Source: Aeromonas fluvialis
GTDB lineage: Bacteria; Pseudomonadota; Gammaproteobacteria; Enterobacterales; Aeromonadaceae
Length of the DNA stretch: 64,000 nt
Reading direction: 5' to 3'
Assembly (NCBI RefSeq): GCF_000819885.1
Contig: NZ_CDBO01000021.1
Span: forward strand, 62,001-126,000
The notes under the pieces are model-generated. The model had not been told where the DNA came from and did not search any database. It saw only the letters and a program-made list of their open reading frames with translations. Below, piece by piece: positions 1 through 8,349 of this stretch (the first letter of the stretch is position 1; each line of letters starts with the position of its first letter). The translations under genes and the position numbers were made by a program.

Positions 1-297
1 GCTAGCCTAGCCAAGGGGCGCCCACCGAGCGAGCGATGATGAGGCCAATCGGGGGGAAAAGGGCAGAAAAAATTAAACAGTTTTGAATCAGTGACAGCCG
101 CGCGCCGTACCGTCCATCCGTGAGGGGAGAGAGTGGCGAGTACAGCACCGTCTGGTGACCTGGCCCGCAGCTTTGGCCAAAACCCATCGCCGATTGAAAA
201 CAATTGGGTACAATGAAGGTCGATTTAGACGGCATCTTTGCGAAGCGTTCACCGCATCCGCCAAGTCGTTGCCATCCATTGCCAATCAAAGGAGAAG
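1..297. other. Region upstream of azurin without a supported gene
   Basis: Only short overlapping frames on both strands are open here and none has a convincing start, ribosome binding site or domain. The stretch presumably holds the azurin promoter. A TACAAT at 209-214 could be a -10 element, but I see no good -35 at standard spacing. The neighbouring gene to the left lies outside the window. Confidence 0.4.
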
Positions 298-300
298 ATG

Positions 301-741
301 ATGAAAAAGGCGATTACCCTGCTGTTTCTGAGTACTCTGGCTGCCCCGGCTCTGGCCGATGAGTGCGCATTGATCATCGAAGGCAATGATGCCATGCAGT
401 ACAACCTCAAAGAGATGAGCGTGCCGGCCACCTGCAAAGAGGTGACGGTTACCCTGAACCACACCGGCAAGCTGCCTGCTACCGCCATGGGCCATAACTG
501 GGTGCTGACCAGCACCGCCGACTATCAGACTGTGGCGACTGCCGGGATGAGCGCCGGGGCCGAAAACGGCTATCTGCCCAAGGATGATCCCCGGGTGTTG
601 GCCCACACCAAGATGATCGGCGGCGGTGAGAGCAGCAGCGTCACCTTCAAGACCGATGGGCTGGCGGGCAAGGATCTCACCTTCTTCTGCTCCTTCCCCG
701 GCCACTTCGCCATGATGAAGGGCGCCTTCAAGATCAACTAA
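301..741 (+). CDS. azu: Azurin, periplasmic blue copper protein
   Basis: Small periplasmic electron-transfer protein of the cupredoxin fold. A signal peptide (MKKAITLLFLSTLAAPALA) precedes a mature chain starting DECALIIEGND. The type 1 copper ligands are all recognisable: His in AMGHNWVL, then Cys, His and Met in FFCSFPGHFAMMKGAF. The two cysteines of the family disulfide (DEC... and ATCKE) are present. An AAAGGAG lies at 288-294; an ATG at 298 would be only 3 nt away, so the next ATG at 301 is chosen. The gene stands alone and is followed by its own terminator. Known family role: electron donor or acceptor with cytochrome c type partners; the partner here is not visible. Confidence 0.95.
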   Translation: MKKAITLLFLSTLAAPALADECALIIEGNDAMQYNLKEMSVPATCKEVTVTLNHTGKLPATAMGHNWVLTSTADYQTVATAGMSAGAENGYLPKDDPRVLAHTKMIGGGESSSVTFKTDGLAGKDLTFFCSFPGHFAMMKGAFKIN

Positions 742-778
742 GGCGATGACCGGCATCGAGCTGGTTACCTGACTAGAG

Positions 779-805
779 AAAGCCGGGATTGCCCGGCTTT
801 TTCAT
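779..805 (+). terminator. Intrinsic terminator after azurin
   Basis: AAAGCCGGG / CCCGGCTTT stem with an ATTG loop followed by T's, 38 bp after the azurin stop. Confidence 0.85.
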
Positions 806-849
806 CTCTGTTGCTTGTGTGTGGTGGCTGCGTGCAGCCGACTTCCGCG

Positions 850-1407
850 CTATTTGGCCTGCAGGGTAAAGAAGGCGATGGCACTCTTCTTCTGACACTC
901 GAAGTGAATGCTCTCTTCCCCGGTCACCACCAGCGTCTCGTTGAGGGCCACCTCTTTGCCCTGCACGGTCAACTGGCCACTCAGCAGGTGGCAGAGGTAG
1001 GTCTTCTCTGGCTCAAGGGTCAGGGTCAGGGGGAAGGGGAGGTTTAAAACCCGCACGTTGGCGGCAATCCGATCCGGATGGTAGATAAGCCCCAGATCGG
1101 TCACCTCTTTTTTCAGCAACTCGCAGTGGATCTCCTCATCGCCGCTAAAGTGCGCCGCCTCGAAGGTGGCGTAGGGGTGGCCGTTGAGCACAAAGCCTGC
1201 CCCGCTCACCGGCAGTAAAATGCGCTGATAACCGGGAAAGGGGGAGAAGGGACCCGCGCTCTTGATGGGGGCCGAGCTTAGTCGGTAGTCAAAGTCGAGG
1301 TTGGCAAGGCTCGCCCCCTTGGGGGAGATGAGGAGCTGGCTGGTGGTACCCTGCTGGTTTTTCCAGGGCATCTTCTGGTGGTCAGACTCTTGAATCAGGG
1401 AGATCAC
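850..1407 (-). CDS. HutD/Ves family cupin-like protein
   Basis: About 185 residues. The N-terminal part contains the KMPWKNQQGTTSQL segment typical of the HutD/Ves family (PF05962), which includes E. coli Ves and the HutD protein of histidine-utilisation operons. The biochemical role of the family is unsettled. No hut genes are nearby, so a histidine link is not supported here. A GTG at 1413 is also possible, but GAGG about 8 nt upstream favours the GTG at 1407. The gene is convergent with azurin and separated from yceH by that gene's terminator. Confidence 0.8.
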   Translation of the reverse strand: MISLIQESDHQKMPWKNQQGTTSQLLISPKGASLANLDFDYRLSSAPIKSAGPFSPFPGYQRILLPVSGAGFVLNGHPYATFEAAHFSGDEEIHCELLKKEVTDLGLIYHPDRIAANVRVLNLPFPLTLTLEPEKTYLCHLLSGQLTVQGKEVALNETLVVTGEESIHFECQKKSAIAFFTLQAK

Positions 1408-1423
1408 GGGCACGTCCTCACGA

Positions 1424-1466
1424 TGAAAAAATGCAGGGAGCCGGGGACATCAGCCCCGGCTCCCTG
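1424..1466 (-). terminator. Intrinsic terminator of yceH (minus strand)
   Basis: Thirteen-base-pair stem (CAGGGAGCCGGGG, 1434-1446; partner 1454-1466) with a 7-nt loop; on the minus strand it is followed by a T-run before the HutD-family gene. Confidence 0.85.
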
Positions 1467-1492
1467 ATAGAGATTGGTGATGGTAAAGGCGA

Positions 1493-2152
1493 TCAGCCCT
1501 GACCATCCAGCGCAGCCAGCCGCGCTTCCATGGCGGCGAGACGGCTCTTGAGCTCGTTTACCTCCTGCTCCAGCTCGCTCAGACGGTCGACGGCGGGGGA
1601 GGCGTAAGCTGCCGCAGGGGCGGCATCTATCATCGCCTGAATATCCACTTCGCCGCTAAAGAGGTGGGCGTAGCGGGATTCGCGCTTGCCCGGCTCGCGC
1701 GGCAGTTTGACCACGTAGGGGCCACGCTCGATAAGGGTGCCGAGCACCGCATCGACTTCGGTCACGTCATCAAAACTGCAGAGGCGGTTGGTGCGCGAAC
1801 GCAGTTCACCCGGGGTTTGCGGGCCGCGCAGCAGCAACTCGCAGATGATACCGAGCTCGCGGGTATCGAATTTCAGCTCGCCAAACTCGGTGTTGCAGAA
1901 TCTGTGCTGGTAGCGGGGCACCCGGGCGTTGAAACCGGCGGTGTTGACCACCAGCCGCTTGCGGATCAGCTCGTCCACCACGGCGCGGATATCGAGTTCT
2001 GAGAGCTCCAGCACCGGCTCGCGGTTACTCTTCTGATTGCAGGCGTTGACCAGTGCATTGAGGGAGAGGGGATATTGATCCGGGGTGCAGATCTCTTTTT
2101 CAATCAGACAGCCGATGACACGGGCCTCCAGCGGGCCAAGTATTAACTCCAT
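1493..2152 (-). CDS. yceH: YceH family protein (DUF480)
   Basis: 219 residues, the family's usual size. The protein begins [20 protein letters not shown] and contains [14 protein letters not shown] and the [16 protein letters not shown] segment, all hallmarks of the DUF480/YceH family of tandem winged-helix proteins. The last 40 residues form a short heptad-like helix ([22 protein letters not shown]). The molecular role is not established. Upstream GGGAGTAGGAA supports the ATG. Monocistronic, with its own terminator. Confidence 0.92.
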   Translation of the reverse strand: MELILGPLEARVIGCLIEKEICTPDQYPLSLNALVNACNQKSNREPVLELSELDIRAVVDELIRKRLVVNTAGFNARVPRYQHRFCNTEFGELKFDTRELGIICELLLRGPQTPGELRSRTNRLCSFDDVTEVDAVLGTLIERGPYVVKLPREPGKRESRYAHLFSGEVDIQAMIDAAPAAAYASPAVDRLSELEQEVNELKSRLAAMEARLAALDGQG

Positions 2153-2290
2153 TTCCTACTCCCTTTCAAATCGCGATATCAAGTGACCCTATCTTAATCA
2201 TGGTCCATGCCGCGTCTAGCGCGGAGCGCGATTTTTGCGAGCTAATCAGGAGGTTGGCGAAAGGCTCGCCAACCATTGTGCAAGCAGGAC

Positions 2291-4429
2291 TCATGGATGG
2301 CTGTGATAAAAACGCGATTTGTCGGCATACATGGCATCGTCCGCTACCCGGCTGAGTTCTGCCAGCGGAGTCTTATCGCTGCTGCTCCAGCCGATGGCAA
2401 AGCGCAGCGGGAAGCTGTGTTCCCCATGTTGCACCGTTGCGATCTGTTGGCTGTCCTCCAGCCTGGCGGCCAGTCGCTGGCAGGCGAGGTGATCGGCCTC
2501 CGCCAGCAGAACGAACTCGTCGCCGCCGATACGGAAGATCTGTTCATTTTGGCGGCAGAGGGTGCGCAGCTGGCGAGCCATCTGGATCAGCAGGGCGTCG
2601 CCCGCCTCGTGCCCATACTGGTCGTTGGTGCGCTTTAGGCCGTTGAGATCGAGCATAAAGAGGGCGAGATGGCGTTCGGGATGGCGCGCAAGAACCGCCT
2701 GATAATGATGGAAGGCCTCTTCAAATGCCTGCCGGTTGGGCAGGCCGGTGAGGTTGTCGGTACGGGCAACCCGCGCCAGCTCATCGGTAAAGAGTTGCCC
2801 CTCGATGCCCACTGCCAGCTGTTTGGCAAATAGCCGCAAGATGGCCCTGTCTTCTGGCTCCAGCCCTTCGGCGCTGACCATCAGATAGCCAAACAGTACG
2901 CCACTCTGGCTACCGGGCAGGGTCATGATCTTCCAGAGTGCGTTATCCCACTGGCATTCGGATTGTTTGACCTCCTCATCCATCAGTTGGGCCAGTTTTT
3001 GCTGCAGGGCATCCCGCAAGGGGGCATCCACCCCCTGGGTCAGTGAATAGTAGAGCTGCCCGTCGCGGAGGATCACCAGCCCCCAGCGGTGGCCCGGATA
3101 GAGCAGGGAGAGTTGCAGCAGGGCAGAGCTGGCCAGCTCTGCAATATCGATATCCGGCTGTTGGTGTAGACCGAACTGCAGCCAGGATTGCAGGATATGG
3201 CGGCTGCGCTCCTCCCGGCTCAAGGCCGAGCGCAGGGCGGTCGTTTGTAAGACAACCTCTTGTTCCAGCTCATCGTTGAAGCCGAGCAGCCGCTGGTTGA
3301 AGGCCTCCTTCTCGCCATTGGCCTGCTGCAGCTGTTCATTCTGCTGATAGAGCGCCCGTACCTGGGCCGAGATGGTGTAGGCCATCTCCTGCAGCAGCTG
3401 GCGCACCTCGTCGTACTCCACAAAGCGCAGCGGCGCCTGCCGTTGCTGGTAGTTGCCCTTGCCATAGCTGCGCACGAGCGCGGCCAGCGAGCGCAGCGGT
3501 CGGGTGAACCAGCGGGTTAGCCAGACGCAGCCGATGGCCACCAGCAGCAACATGACGGCGATGCTGACGGTCAGCAGCTGCTGGGATTTGTTGAGTTCGC
3601 TGACCCTGTCATCGCTGTAGCTGTAGAGGGTGATGGTGGGGGACATCGTCTCTTCCAATTGCGGCCAACTGATGGTCAAGCGCTGCGCCATCTGGCTGGG
3701 CACCCGGTCGTCCATGTCTCTGGTGCTGTCGTGTGAGCCTTCGTAGAGAGGGGTATCTCCTTGTGAAATAACCAGATACTCGCTTCCCTTCAGATAGGGT
3801 TCCAGTAGTTGGGCCATCTGCCGCCAGGGGAGGAGCGCCATCACGAAGCCGGAAGGGGTCTGCATCACGCCTGCGCGCTGGTGGTTGCGATAGATGGGGG
3901 CCACCAGCGCCAGTCCGCTGCTGCGGTTCTGCGCCCTATCGCCAAACAGCACGGGATCATCGACGGGCAGCAGCAGATGCTTGCCCTGTTTCGCCTCATG
4001 GGTCTTGCTCCAGGCCATCAGTTGCGGCATCAGGTTGCTCGACTCGAGGTGGGAGGCCTGGCCATTGATGTACTCCACTACCCGTCCCTTGCCATCGATG
4101 AGGTAGGCCGAGGTCAGCAGGCTGTTGGACTTGATGAAGGTAGCCAGCGCCAGCCGGGCATGACTGGAGAAGAGAAAATTCTCGAGTGCCTGATTGAGCA
4201 CCCGGTCGTTGCTGAGTTGCTGAAGCTGGGTGCCGATCAGGTTGCTGCGAAAGAGTGCGTCACGGGTCATGCTGGTGAGGGCCCGCTCCAGCTGGGATTG
4301 TTCGCTTTGGGCAATGATCTGGTGCTGACGAGCCAGCAATATGCCGCTCACCAGCAGCGCAGGCAGCAGGGCAACGGTGAACAGGATGACGACGAGCGTG
4401 GGACCGAGACGAAAGGTACGGTGGCTCAT
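2291..4429 (-). CDS. Membrane sensor diguanylate cyclase (HAMP-GGDEF)
   Basis: 712 residues. Order: a transmembrane helix (about 11-33), a periplasmic region (about 34-285), a second helix (about 287-308) running into a HAMP-like segment, a coiled coil (about 360-410), a GAF-like region, and a C-terminal GGDEF domain with DNLTGLPNR and an intact RIGGDEF active site. The inhibitory I-site position reads RQNE instead of RxxD, so product inhibition may be weakened. The start ATG overlaps the stop of the upstream binding-protein gene by 4 nt, indicating translational coupling. Inferred role: making c-di-GMP in response to the periplasmic partner. No EAL domain is present. Confidence 0.93.
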   Translation of the reverse strand: MSHRTFRLGPTLVVILFTVALLPALLVSGILLARQHQIIAQSEQSQLERALTSMTRDALFRSNLIGTQLQQLSNDRVLNQALENFLFSSHARLALATFIKSNSLLTSAYLIDGKGRVVEYINGQASHLESSNLMPQLMAWSKTHEAKQGKHLLLPVDDPVLFGDRAQNRSSGLALVAPIYRNHQRAGVMQTPSGFVMALLPWRQMAQLLEPYLKGSEYLVISQGDTPLYEGSHDSTRDMDDRVPSQMAQRLTISWPQLEETMSPTITLYSYSDDRVSELNKSQQLLTVSIAVMLLLVAIGCVWLTRWFTRPLRSLAALVRSYGKGNYQQRQAPLRFVEYDEVRQLLQEMAYTISAQVRALYQQNEQLQQANGEKEAFNQRLLGFNDELEQEVVLQTTALRSALSREERSRHILQSWLQFGLHQQPDIDIAELASSALLQLSLLYPGHRWGLVILRDGQLYYSLTQGVDAPLRDALQQKLAQLMDEEVKQSECQWDNALWKIMTLPGSQSGVLFGYLMVSAEGLEPEDRAILRLFAKQLAVGIEGQLFTDELARVARTDNLTGLPNRQAFEEAFHHYQAVLARHPERHLALFMLDLNGLKRTNDQYGHEAGDALLIQMARQLRTLCRQNEQIFRIGGDEFVLLAEADHLACQRLAARLEDSQQIATVQHGEHSFPLRFAIGWSSSDKTPLAELSRVADDAMYADKSRFYHSHP

Positions 4430-5619
4430 TTTGACTTGACCTGCCGGTATTGCTGATCGGCCAGTTGCTGCATGTAACGGGCCGCATCAGCTGCACTGCT
4501 TCCCTCTATGAAACGCTCGAACCCTTTCTCCATCGCTTGCCAGGCGATGGACATGGCGCTGGCGGAGGGCATGGGGGTACTGAGGGTAAACTGTTCCAGC
4601 ATGACCTTTTCGTGCGGTGCTGGCTGTTGGTTGATGGTGGCAAAAGCCTGCTCATTGATTGGCAACAGCGCACCCTGCCGATACATCAATTGCTGAATAT
4701 CCTCCCGCTGGATAAAGGCCATCAGGGCTTTGATGACGGGCTGCCGCTCTTCATCTGCCATTGCCCAACGAGAAACACTCAGGACGTAGGCTCCGCTCAT
4801 TGAGTGCATCTGGCGGTCTTCCCAGTGAGGCAGCAGGGCCACGCCAAGCCGTTCTCCCATGTTTTTAACCAAGTCATTGAAGGCCCAGTCCCCGTTGACG
4901 AGATAGGCACTCTTGCCCTCGTTAAAACGGGTGAGGGCGGTATCATAGTCGCAGTCGGGATCGCCCCACAGCTCTCTGGCGACAGTGCGGTAGGCTTCCA
5001 GTGCCTGAACCATGGCCGGTGTGTCGAGAGTGATGCGGCCTTCGGTCACCGGCGAGCCACCAAAGGTGAGCAAAAACGCCGCAAAGTAGTACATCTCGTG
5101 ATAGGGCCAACTGACGGGGGAGATCCCTTGTGCAAGCAGGTGTGGGGTAATGGCGTTCAGCTCTTGCCAGCGGGTGATGGGGGTGGAGACCAGTTCCTTG
5201 TTGTAAAACAGCATCAGATGGTTGCCCTGCATCATGGGCATGCCCCAGCGTTGCTGATCCAGGGTGACATATTGCAGAGCACTGCTCATCAGCGCAGATG
5301 AGAACCATCTGGTTGGCAGGGGGGCGAGGGACATCTGCCGGTAGAGACCGATAAAGTCGGACGGGATCAGCATCAGGTCAGGTAATCCCCTGGCTTGCGC
5401 AGCCAGCAGGATATCCGCCTTGATCTTGCCTGACTCGAACTGGGTGACATGCACCCTGTGATTGCCTTCCTGATTGAAGCGGGTGATCACGTCGTCGATC
5501 ACATATCCGGCCTGCTGGGAGTGCCACAACTCCAGCGTTGGCTCATGGGCCCGCAGTGGCTGGATGCCAGAGAAGATGCACAGCAGCAAAAGATGATAAA
5601 AAAACCGATCTGTGGTCAT
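4426..5619 (-). CDS. Periplasmic solute-binding protein, family 1, paired with the cyclase
   Basis: 397 residues with a signal peptide (MTTDRFFYHLLLLCIFSGIQ, cleavage near PLRA-HEP). The mature chain resembles sugar-type extracellular solute-binding proteins (MalE/UgpB group): LELWHSQQAGYVID near the start, LMLFYNKEL, AYLVNGDWAFNDL and SGAYVLSVSRWA. There are no ABC permease or ATPase genes beside it. Instead it overlaps a HAMP-GGDEF gene, so it probably acts as a ligand receptor that signals to the cyclase rather than in import. An ATG 7 codons upstream (5640) lacks an SD; GAAGG just before 5619 favours the shorter form. The ligand is unknown. Confidence 0.85.
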   Translation of the reverse strand: MTTDRFFYHLLLLCIFSGIQPLRAHEPTLELWHSQQAGYVIDDVITRFNQEGNHRVHVTQFESGKIKADILLAAQARGLPDLMLIPSDFIGLYRQMSLAPLPTRWFSSALMSSALQYVTLDQQRWGMPMMQGNHLMLFYNKELVSTPITRWQELNAITPHLLAQGISPVSWPYHEMYYFAAFLLTFGGSPVTEGRITLDTPAMVQALEAYRTVARELWGDPDCDYDTALTRFNEGKSAYLVNGDWAFNDLVKNMGERLGVALLPHWEDRQMHSMSGAYVLSVSRWAMADEERQPVIKALMAFIQREDIQQLMYRQGALLPINEQAFATINQQPAPHEKVMLEQFTLSTPMPSASAMSIAWQAMEKGFERFIEGSSAADAARYMQQLADQQYRQVKSK

Positions 5620-5720
5620 GTTGCCTTCACATCTCTCCATTTAATCAGAAATGAAAAGAGTAACAAACAACCGCTACCGTCGGTAGTGTGGCGGATCAAC
5701 TAATTGACTGATGCGACATA

Positions 5721-5743
5721 AAGCCCGACGCTTGGGTCGGGCT
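5721..5743 (-). terminator. Hairpin downstream of the DUF465 gene
   Basis: AGCCCGAC / GTCGGGCT stem with a 6-nt loop. The T-run is short (TTTAT on the minus strand), so termination may be weak. Confidence 0.5.
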
Positions 5744-5781
5744 AGGGGATAAATTGCTTATCCGCATATTCTTTGAGGCAT

Positions 5782-5997
5782 TTATTGTGGATGTTGTTTG
5801 AGGATGTCGTATATCTCCTCTTTCAGTTTGAGTTTCTGTTTTTTCAGATCTCTCACCTCGGCGCTATAGTCGCTGGCGTGATGCTTTTCCAACTTTCTAA
5901 TCTCCGCATCCAGGTCGTTGTGCAAGTCAAACTTCTTCTGGAAATGGACATCACTGCTCTTCAGTTTAGAGATGAGTTCTCTGTACTCTGGGAACAT
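5782..5997 (-). CDS. YdcH-like small coiled-coil protein (DUF465)
   Basis: 71 residues: MFPEYRELISKLK start and a KKQKLKLKEEIYDIL end, the typical pattern of DUF465/YdcH proteins, which form short antiparallel helical hairpins and have no assigned activity. The frame is open for 37 codons upstream, but AAGGAGG nine bases before 5997 fixes the start. The gene stands alone between the binding-protein/cyclase pair and the secreted protein gene. Confidence 0.88.
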   Translation of the reverse strand: MFPEYRELISKLKSSDVHFQKKFDLHNDLDAEIRKLEKHHASDYSAEVRDLKKQKLKLKEEIYDILKQHPQ

Positions 5998-6237
5998 GTA
6001 ATGGAGCCTCCTTGGTTTCGTTTGATTGTGCCTTGGAGACCAAGCTACCCCTTCCCCCCCCAGATAAATGTGATCCGGATCCAATTTGGGAACAAAGGTT
6101 TGCTGCATCAGGGATATAGCTTTTAACTCTTTGAATCACAAGAAGATAAGACATTCATGAGTCAGCTGGATGGGGGGCTGGAATTCTGATCACAGTTGTG
6201 ACGGCTGGATGATGGCCGCAAGCTGGCAAACGGGCAG

Positions 6238-6263
6238 CAAAAAGGGGCACAGAGCCCCTTGCT
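6238..6263 (-). terminator. Intrinsic terminator after the secreted-protein gene
   Basis: AAGGGGC / GCCCCTT stem followed by TTTTT on the minus strand, 17 bp past the stop codon. Confidence 0.8.
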
Positions 6264-6279
6264 GTAACCGGTATAGCGT

Positions 6280-6870
6280 TTACTCTTTTTTCTTTTTCTT
6301 CTCGGGCAGTGGCTTGCCGTCGCGGTGGATCACCTTGCCCGCCTCAAAGCTAATCTGGGCGGCCAGCTCCTCCAGATCCGCCGACTTGGCCTGATCCCCG
6401 ATGGCGTAGCGATAGTTGGTGATGGTCAGCTTGTCGGCCACCGGCGTGTCCGGGACGATAGGCTCGCGCCAGCCCTGGCCGATGTGGGCCACCAGGGTGC
6501 CATCCATCAGCAGCTCGCCGACGATCTCCTGAGTCGGCGTACCCTTGCCGTAGGTCAGGCCCTGAGCATGCTTCTTGCCGACCAGCGGCTCGTTGCTGGC
6601 GGGCATCAGCTTGGTGCGGATCAGCCACTTGGGTGACGGGTTTTTGCCCACCGCCTTGCCGGTCTGGTACTCGTTGATCTTGATGGTCTTGATCATCTGA
6701 GCCATGAAGTCCTTGGTCAGCGCCTTCTGGGCCTCATTGGTTGCATCGATGGCGATGGGAGCCACATACCAGGTCTGGGTGGCTTGCGTCTTGGGAGCGG
6801 CAGGGGCAGTTTGCGCCATGGCCAGGGGGCTGAGCAGGATGGCAGCCAGCAAGAGTCCTATCTTCTTCAT
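6280..6870 (-). CDS. Secreted protein of unknown function
   Basis: 196 residues with a clear signal peptide (MKKIGLLLAAILLSPLAMA, then QTAPAAP). The mature part has no domain that I recognise. It ends in a lysine-rich tail (PEKKKKKE). Its start overlaps the stop of the upstream MATE transporter gene by 4 nt (ATGA), so the two are probably translated together. Function cannot be assigned from sequence alone; the coupling suggests a job linked to the transporter or simple co-expression. Confidence 0.75.
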   Translation of the reverse strand: MKKIGLLLAAILLSPLAMAQTAPAAPKTQATQTWYVAPIAIDATNEAQKALTKDFMAQMIKTIKINEYQTGKAVGKNPSPKWLIRTKLMPASNEPLVGKKHAQGLTYGKGTPTQEIVGELLMDGTLVAHIGQGWREPIVPDTPVADKLTITNYRYAIGDQAKSADLEELAAQISFEAGKVIHRDGKPLPEKKKKKE

Positions 6871-8228
6871 TGTGATTCCGCTTTTGTTTCAACAAGAATT
6901 TTGTTTTGCCAGCGACGACTGCGCCAGCGCCAGAACATGGCCAGACCGCGCACCCACTCGTCGCAGGCCAGCGCCAGCCAGATACCGACCAGTCCATAAC
7001 CCTGCATGATACCGAGGAAATAGGAGAGTGGCACGGCAATTCCCCACATGGAGAGCAACGCCATATAGAGGGGGAAGCGGGCATCCCCGGTGGCCCGCAA
7101 GGCATTGATCACCACCAGATTGAAGGTGCGGCCGGGTTCGAGGATGAGGCTGATAAGAAACAGTTGCGCCACCTGGGTGATGATGTCGGCGTCATCGGTA
7201 AAGAGGCTGATGATGGTGCGGCCATTGAGGGCCGCCGCCACGGCGATGACGCAGGTGACCGCTAGCCCGAGCTTGAGGCTCTTGAGCAGTTGCTGATAGG
7301 CGCGATCGAACTGTCTTGCGCCCGCCAGATGGCCGATGATGATCTCGTTGCCAAGGCCGATGGAGAGACCAAACAGCAAAATAAACAGGCAAATCTGGAA
7401 GAAGTAGGACTGGGTGGCCAGCGCCTTGTCCCCCAGCAGGCCAACAAAGGCGGTCACCACCATGAACTGCAGCATCCAGGAGAGGTTCTCCCCCGCCGCA
7501 GGCAGGCCGATATGGAGCACCTTGCCCAGCATCTCCCGGCTGGGGTGGACAATATCGCGCACCACCAGCCGAATGCCGGTCTTGCGGGTCACCAGCCATA
7601 CCAGCAACACCACCCCGACCAGACGTCCCGCCACGGTACTGATGGCCACGCCCGCAACCCCCATCTCAGGCAGGCCGAACCAGCCGTAGAGCAGCAGCAG
7701 GTTGCCGACGAAGGTGATGAGGTTGACGATCAGGGTCACATACATCGCCTGACGGGTGTGGCCGTGGGCGCGCAAGGTCGCCGCCAGACAGAGGGCCGCG
7801 GCCTCAGGCAACAGGCAGAGACCGATGATCTGCAGATAGAGGGTGGCATCGCCCATCAGATGGGCTGGCAGGTTCATCAGCGCCAGCATGGTGCTGGCCC
7901 CCGCCATCACGCCGATGGCGGCCACCAGACCGATCAGCAGGTTGAAGCCGATCGCGGTGTGGATCACCACCCGGCTCTTCTCCCGATCGCCCGCCCCCAG
8001 ATACTGGGTGATCACCACGCTGGTACCGATGCTGACAAAGCTGAACAGGGTGATGGCGAGATCGAACACCTGATTGCCGACTGCCAGTGCCGCCACCCCC
8101 TGATAGGAGACGTGACCCACCATGAAGGTGTTGAGGGCGCCGGTCAGAAAGTGCAAGGCGAGGTCGATAAAGAGCGGCCAGGTCAGCGCGAAGAGCGAGC
8201 CCGGGCCTGCGTGGGATTGAGATTGCAT
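6867..8228 (-). CDS. MATE family multidrug/toxin efflux transporter
   Basis: About 453 residues with roughly twelve hydrophobic segments in two similar halves, as in MATE antiporters (Na+ or H+ driven export of organic cations). Recognisable segments are TWPLFIDLALHFLTGALNTF near the N-terminus and LPAAGENLSWMLQF in the second half. A longer start at 8279 is open, but the extra 17 residues are charged and lack an SD; MQSQSHAGPG at 8228 is preferred. The specific substrate is not predictable. The gene is translationally coupled to the secreted-protein gene downstream. Confidence 0.9.
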   Translation of the reverse strand: MQSQSHAGPGSLFALTWPLFIDLALHFLTGALNTFMVGHVSYQGVAALAVGNQVFDLAITLFSFVSIGTSVVITQYLGAGDREKSRVVIHTAIGFNLLIGLVAAIGVMAGASTMLALMNLPAHLMGDATLYLQIIGLCLLPEAAALCLAATLRAHGHTRQAMYVTLIVNLITFVGNLLLLYGWFGLPEMGVAGVAISTVAGRLVGVVLLVWLVTRKTGIRLVVRDIVHPSREMLGKVLHIGLPAAGENLSWMLQFMVVTAFVGLLGDKALATQSYFFQICLFILLFGLSIGLGNEIIIGHLAGARQFDRAYQQLLKSLKLGLAVTCVIAVAAALNGRTIISLFTDDADIITQVAQLFLISLILEPGRTFNLVVINALRATGDARFPLYMALLSMWGIAVPLSYFLGIMQGYGLVGIWLALACDEWVRGLAMFWRWRSRRWQNKILVETKAESQ

Positions 8229-8295
8229 GGCATGTCCAACAGCTGGGAAGGCACGGGGGAGTGCCTTCTGGGGGCGCATTTAACACCAAGGCCAA

Positions 8296-8330
8296 GGCCG
8301 GTGCAATCCTTGTGCAGGATTGCACCGGCC
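8296..8330. repeat. Perfect inverted repeat between sulP and MATE genes
   Basis: Fourteen-base arms (GGCCGGTGCAATCC) separated by TTGTGCA. It lacks a T-run on either strand, so it is not a standard intrinsic terminator. It lies between the sulP stop and the MATE start and could be an mRNA-stabilising hairpin or a protein-binding site. Confidence 0.7.
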
Positions 8331-8349
8331 ATGGGATCGGGCCAAGGGA

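Noticed and set aside
2-289. 95-codon minus-strand frame at the left edge
   Set aside because: No SD or domain; overlaps the likely azurin promoter region.
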